NCBI GenBank assembly: GCA_029977805.1
Contig: JAPOKE010000009.1
Location: 1-37,109, forward strand
Reading direction: 5' to 3'
Origin: Phenylobacterium parvum
Lineage (GTDB): Bacteria; Pseudomonadota; Alphaproteobacteria; Caulobacterales; Caulobacteraceae
DNA: 37,109 bases
Part shown: positions 36,478 through 37,109 of the stretch, one piece after another
Layout: each line of letters opens with the position of its first letter
Position numbering within the stretch: the stretch's first letter is position 1
The notes under the pieces: generated by a model
Told to the model about the DNA's origin: nothing
The model's database searches: none
What the model saw: only the letters and a program-made list of their open reading frames with translations
Made by a program: the position numbers and the translations under genes

Positions 36478-37109
36478 CAGAACGAGACCCGCACGCCGGC
36501 AGCATACCGACGGCCGAACCGCTCCCATTCGATGGTCTGGGAGGCGATGAAGCCCGTTGGTATGCCGGTCGCCGTGAGCAGATTGCCCGGCTCCGAGAAG
36601 CGTCGCCCCGGATTGTTCAGCAAGTTGGTGGCGTCGAGATAGACCTCGAAGTTCTTGTTCACCTCGTACCGCGCCGAGAAATCGAGCTCGTCGTCCTCAG
36701 CCCAGTAGGTGTCGCCGCCATCTGTCAGGTCATCGGCGTAGCCGTCCAGCCAGTCCGATCGTTTCTGGTAGCTCAGCCGCACGGACAGGCCGTACTTCTC
36801 GTAGTAGGCGCTGACGTTGTAGACTTGGTCCGAGGCGCCCGGCAGCCGGAGTTTGCGCGCCGGGATCGACCCGATGGCCGGCTTCAGCACCTGGCTGTTG
36901 TTGAAGGTCGCATTGGCGCTGACCCCAAAGCCCCCCATCCATTCCGGTACGCCCAGGCTCTCGGCCCAGGGCTCCAACTGGAACTGGGCGGCGAGCTCGA
37001 GGCCGACGAGCCGGCCGTCGCCACCGTTGGTGATGCCTGAGAAGGTGTAGCCCGAGCGGTCGATGCCATTGCTGTTCAGGGCGTCTGACCCGAAGGTCCG
37101 GGTCTGGCG
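36477..37109 (-). CDS. TonB-dependent receptor, C-terminal part (N-terminus beyond window end)
   Basis: Frame open to base 37109 (hand translation RQTRTFGSDALNSNGIDRSGYTFSGITNGGDGRLVGLELAAQFQLEPWAESLG…); …NKNFEVYLDATNLLNNPGRRF…GVRVSF. Confidence 0.9.
   Translation of the reverse strand, partial: RQTRTFGSDALNSNGIDRSGYTFSGITNGGDGRLVGLELAAQFQLEPWAESLGVPEWMGGFGVSANATFNNSQVLKPAIGSIPARKLRLPGASDQVYNVSAYYEKYGLSVRLSYQKRSDWLDGYADDLTDGGDTYWAEDDELDFSARYEVNKNFEVYLDATNLLNNPGRRFSEPGNLLTATGIPTGFIASQTIEWERFGRRYAAGVRVSF

Overview
This is a 37.1 kb, high-GC, gene-dense bacterial chromosome segment. Gene content suggests an alphaproteobacterium, probably Caulobacterales-like; that is inference only. I support about 32 protein-coding features (two truncated by the window edges, one interrupted by an in-frame stop), one tRNA-Gly(CCC), one strong intrinsic terminator and several candidate regulatory sites. 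Main blocks, left to right: end of a response-regulator-like CDS and a conserved hypothetical; S-(hydroxymethyl)glutathione/class III alcohol dehydrogenase; a nitronate monooxygenase-like gene broken by an in-frame TGA; a WYL/HTH regulator; iorAB-type molybdenum hydroxylase; serine hydrolase and aldo/keto reductase; a three-gene 2-oxoacid oxidoreductase operon (GltD/NfnB-like flavoprotein with ferredoxin clusters, then KorA and KorB); MBL-fold hydrolase; NeuB/PseI-like synthase with an SpsF-like cytidylyltransferase; a tightly overlapped DUF969-DUF979-DUF2891-TPR/sulfotransferase run followed by a TonB-dependent receptor; TsaC/Sua5, FAD-linked oxidase, YaaA, 3-hydroxybutyrate dehydrogenase; a PadR-HAAS(DUF1700)-GIN(DUF2807) module with a perfect AT-rich operator-like palindrome; SDR, MetZ, Dcd, a GT-like protein, tRNA-Gly, VOC protein, a small membrane protein, and a beta-propeller phytase with a TonB-dependent receptor. 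No CRISPR array, transposase, integrase or prophage was seen. The best candidates for undescribed biology are the DUF969/979/2891/sulfotransferase/TBDR cluster and the PadR-HAAS-GIN module. Also notable: all six convergent gene junctions place both stop codons in a short inverted repeat.
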